A DNA stretch of 5,644 bases. Origin: Chlorobiaceae bacterium. GTDB lineage: Bacteria > Bacteroidota > Chlorobiia > Chlorobiales > Chlorobiaceae. The notes under the pieces were generated by a model. The model saw nothing but the letters and a program-made list of their open reading frames with translations, ran no database searches and was not told the origin of the DNA. Each line of letters starts with the position of its first letter. Position 1 is the stretch's first letter. Position numbers and translations under genes: made by a program. This document shows positions 3,824 to 5,644 of the stretch, one piece after another. Where the stretch lies: NCBI GenBank assembly GCA_013336025.1, contig JAAXUM010000135.1, forward strand, positions 1 through 5,644, read 5' to 3'.

Positions 3824-5644
3824 ACGTCGGGCCGGAGATCGGTGAAGTTCGCCGGAGCATTCTTGTTCACGGGATTGTTCAGGGAGTCGGGTTCCGTCCC
3901 TTTGTCTATCGTACGGCCAAAGCTCTCGGTCTCAGTGGGTTTATAAGGAACACTTCGTCAGGTGTTTCAGTGGAAGTGCAGGGTTCAGAGGATCTGATCG
4001 GGAAATTTCTTGCAGAGATAGAGGCGCATGCTCCTCCGCTTGCAAAAATTCATTCGCTTGACGTTAACACGATGATGCCGATTGCGGAGGAAGGGTTCAG
4101 CATAGAGTGTTCTTTTTCAGGATCGGAGGTGGAGACACTGATTCCTCCGGATATCGCACTGTGCGTTGATTGCCGACGAGAGCTTGCCGACCCTGAAAAT
4201 CGCCGGTTTCAATACCCGTTTATCAACTGTACGAACTGCGGTCCACGGTTTACCATTGTTGAAAAAATTCCCTATGATCGGCCGTTTACCTCAATGAAGG
4301 GATTTTCGATGTGCGCGGCTTGTGATGAAGAGTATCATGATCCGCTTGACCGGCGTTTTCATGCCCAGCCGACGGCCTGCCGGGATTGCGGCCCCGGGAT
4401 TGAGCTGAGGGATGCCTCCGGAAAGAAGGTTCGCTGTATTGATGCTCTCGCTGAAGCCGCTGCACTTCTGAAAGATGGAAAGATTCTTGCGCTTAAAGGG
4501 GTCGGCGGGTTTCATCTTGCGGTTGATGCCCGGAACGATGCTGCTGTTCGCCTCCTGAGGGCAAGAAAAGGGCGCGAGGAGAAACCGTTTGCCGTCATGA
4601 TGAGAGATATGGAACTTGTCCGGCAGTTCTGCGATGTGGAGCCTGAAGAGGCTTCGGCACTCCTTTCTCCGGAAGCTCCCATTGTGTTGCTTGTAAAAAG
4701 GTCGATGAAAGGTCTTTCTGCATCAATAGCTCCGGGAAACGACCGGCTTGGGGTAATGCTTCCCTATTCTCCTTTGCACAGTCTTCTTTTTGACCGTGGA
4801 GCCGATGTGCTGCTTATGACCAGCGCGAATTTCAGCGAGGAGCCGATTCTGCATGAAAACGGAGAGGCCATAGAGCGACTCGGCGGTATTGCTGATGCTT
4901 TTCTTCTGCATGATCGGCCGATCCATATCCGTTGTGACGACTCAGTGACCATTTTTCTGTCAGGAAAGCTGCGGCAGATAAGGCGCAGCAGAGGGTATGT
5001 TCCTGCACCTGTTTTTCTTTCCGGGGGAGGTGCTCCGGTGATGGGTACCGGTGGGGAACTGAAAAATACGATCTGTTTTCTGAAGGGCAGCAAAGCGATC
5101 CTCAGTCAGCATATCGGTGATATGAAGAACTATGAGGCCTGGCAGCATTTTGAGCAGATATTCCGTCATTTGCAGGGTATTTTTCAGGTTTCACCCGAAC
5201 TTCTTGTGCATGATCTTCACCCTGACTATATGACGACGCAGTGGGCTGCGGCGCAGCCTTTGCCGGTGCTTGGCGTTCAGCACCATCATGCGCATCTGGC
5301 TTCATGTCTTGCTGAAAACAGGGCGGATGGTCCGGCAATCGGGATCGTGCTTGACGGTACAGGGTACGGAACCGATGGGATGATATGGGGAGGGGAGGTG
5401 CTGATCGGAGATGCTTCGGAAGCGGAACGTTTCGCTTCACTTGAGCCTATGCCTCTGCCGGGTGGAGATGCAGCCGTCACACAACCCTGGCGGGCGGCTC
5501 TCGGCTATCTTTTTCGAAGTTTTTCCGTTCTGCCTGAACTGCCCTTTATGAGCGGAAAACCGGCAGCTTCGGTGCTTGAACTTCTTGAAAAAAAGCTCCA
5601 TACACCTGAAACCTCAAGTTGCGGCAGGTTGTTTGAGATCGGAA
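3793..5644 (+). CDS. hypF: Carbamoyltransferase HypF ([NiFe]-hydrogenase cyanide-ligand synthesis), 3' partial
   Basis: HypF uses carbamoyl phosphate and ATP to carbamoylate the C-terminal Cys of HypE. HypE then dehydrates this to the thiocyanate that supplies the CN ligands of the active-site iron. The frame is open for 617 codons to the window edge; family members are about 750-800 residues. Domains seen are as follows. The acylphosphatase domain has VHGIVQGVGFRPF (25-37) with catalytic Arg35 and Asn53. The zinc-finger domain has four CxxC pairs (124-127, 146-149, 174-177, 196-199) with canonical 18/24/18 spacing. A YrdC-like domain spans KGVGGFHLA (235-243), KPFAVM (264-269), TSAN (343-346) and RRSRGYVP (397-404). 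The Kae1-like carbamoyltransferase domain has GTGGELKNT (418-426), the metal-binding HHHAH (497-501) and DGTGYGTDG (521-529). An in-frame stop at 3748 and no other start make ATG 3793 the start, inside the end of hypB. GGAGAGG at 3767-3773 is a distant ribosome binding site, so translational coupling is likely. No frameshift is seen. Confidence 0.97.
   Translation, partial: MAGKQDGTSLNVGPEIGEVRRSILVHGIVQGVGFRPFVYRTAKALGLSGFIRNTSSGVSVEVQGSEDLIGKFLAEIEAHAPPLAKIHSLDVNTMMPIAEEGFSIECSFSGSEVETLIPPDIALCVDCRRELADPENRRFQYPFINCTNCGPRFTIVEKIPYDRPFTSMKGFSMCAACDEEYHDPLDRRFHAQPTACRDCGPGIELRDASGKKVRCIDALAEAAALLKDGKILALKGVGGFHLAVDARNDAAVRLLRARKGREEKPFAVMMRDMELVRQFCDVEPEEASALLSPEAPIVLLVKRSMKGLSASIAPGNDRLGVMLPYSPLHSLLFDRGADVLLMTSANFSEEPILHENGEAIERLGGIADAFLLHDRPIHIRCDDSVTIFLSGKLRQIRRSRGYVPAPVFLSGGGAPVMGTGGELKNTICFLKGSKAILSQHIGDMKNYEAWQHFEQIFRHLQGIFQVSPELLVHDLHPDYMTTQWAAAQPLPVLGVQHHHAHLASCLAENRADGPAIGIVLDGTGYGTDGMIWGGEVLIGDASEAERFASLEPMPLPGGDAAVTQPWRAALGYLFRSFSVLPELPFMSGKPAASVLELLEKKLHTPETSSCGRLFEIG

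Noticed and set aside
4291..5480. Several minus-strand open frames of 64-112 codons opposite hypF
   Set aside because: They are shadows of the continuous hypF frame, with low-complexity Arg/Ser/Pro-rich translations and no start signals.
1..5644. CRISPR array, tRNA, rRNA, insertion sequence or phage genes
   Set aside because: No regularly spaced repeats, cloverleaf-like segments, transposase motifs or terminal inverted repeats were seen on either strand.

Overview
The window reads as an ordinary chromosomal segment of a green sulfur bacterium (Chlorobiaceae). This is inferred from the character of the encoded proteins, moderate GC, mostly weak Shine-Dalgarno sites, and a pyrB gene beside [NiFe]-hydrogenase maturation genes. 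No database search was possible, so the lineage is a judgement and not a result.

Left edge (1-470, + strand). Bases 1-129 are the GC-rich tail of a hydrophobic protein that ends in tandem stops (TGA TAA). After about 40 AT-rich bases comes the C-terminal half of a NUDIX hydrolase with no NUDIX box anywhere upstream in the window. The NUDIX gene therefore looks 5'-truncated at a junction near 130-160, either by a genomic rearrangement or by a chimeric assembly.

Convergent gap (471-588). It holds a 10-bp perfect inverted repeat (520-529/541-550), probably a shared transcription terminator, and a short run of three 7-nt units with ACGT cores (480-500).

Minus-strand pair (589-2454). pyrB, the aspartate carbamoyltransferase catalytic chain, is followed 36 nt downstream by a DUF1207-like secreted or envelope protein. 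No terminator is visible between them, so the second gene is probably read from the pyrB side.

Divergent intergenic region (2455-2654). This 200-bp control region separates pyrB from hypA. It contains an exact 13-bp direct repeat (2527-2539 and 2585-2597) on either side of small inverted repeats and a T-run.

Plus-strand hyp operon (2655-5644). hypA, hypB and hypF are tightly packed: a 5-nt gap between hypA and hypB, then a 31-nt overlap between hypB and hypF. HypA and HypB deliver nickel to the large subunit of a [NiFe]-hydrogenase. HypF starts synthesis of the cyanide ligands of its iron from carbamoyl phosphate. hypF runs off the right end after 617 codons, and hypC, hypD, hypE and the hydrogenase genes are not in the window. 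Carbamoyl phosphate is a substrate of both PyrB and HypF, which makes the divergent pairing curious, though it may be coincidence.

I see no previously undescribed system here. The best leads are the left-edge junction and the 13-bp repeat in the pyrB/hypA control region.
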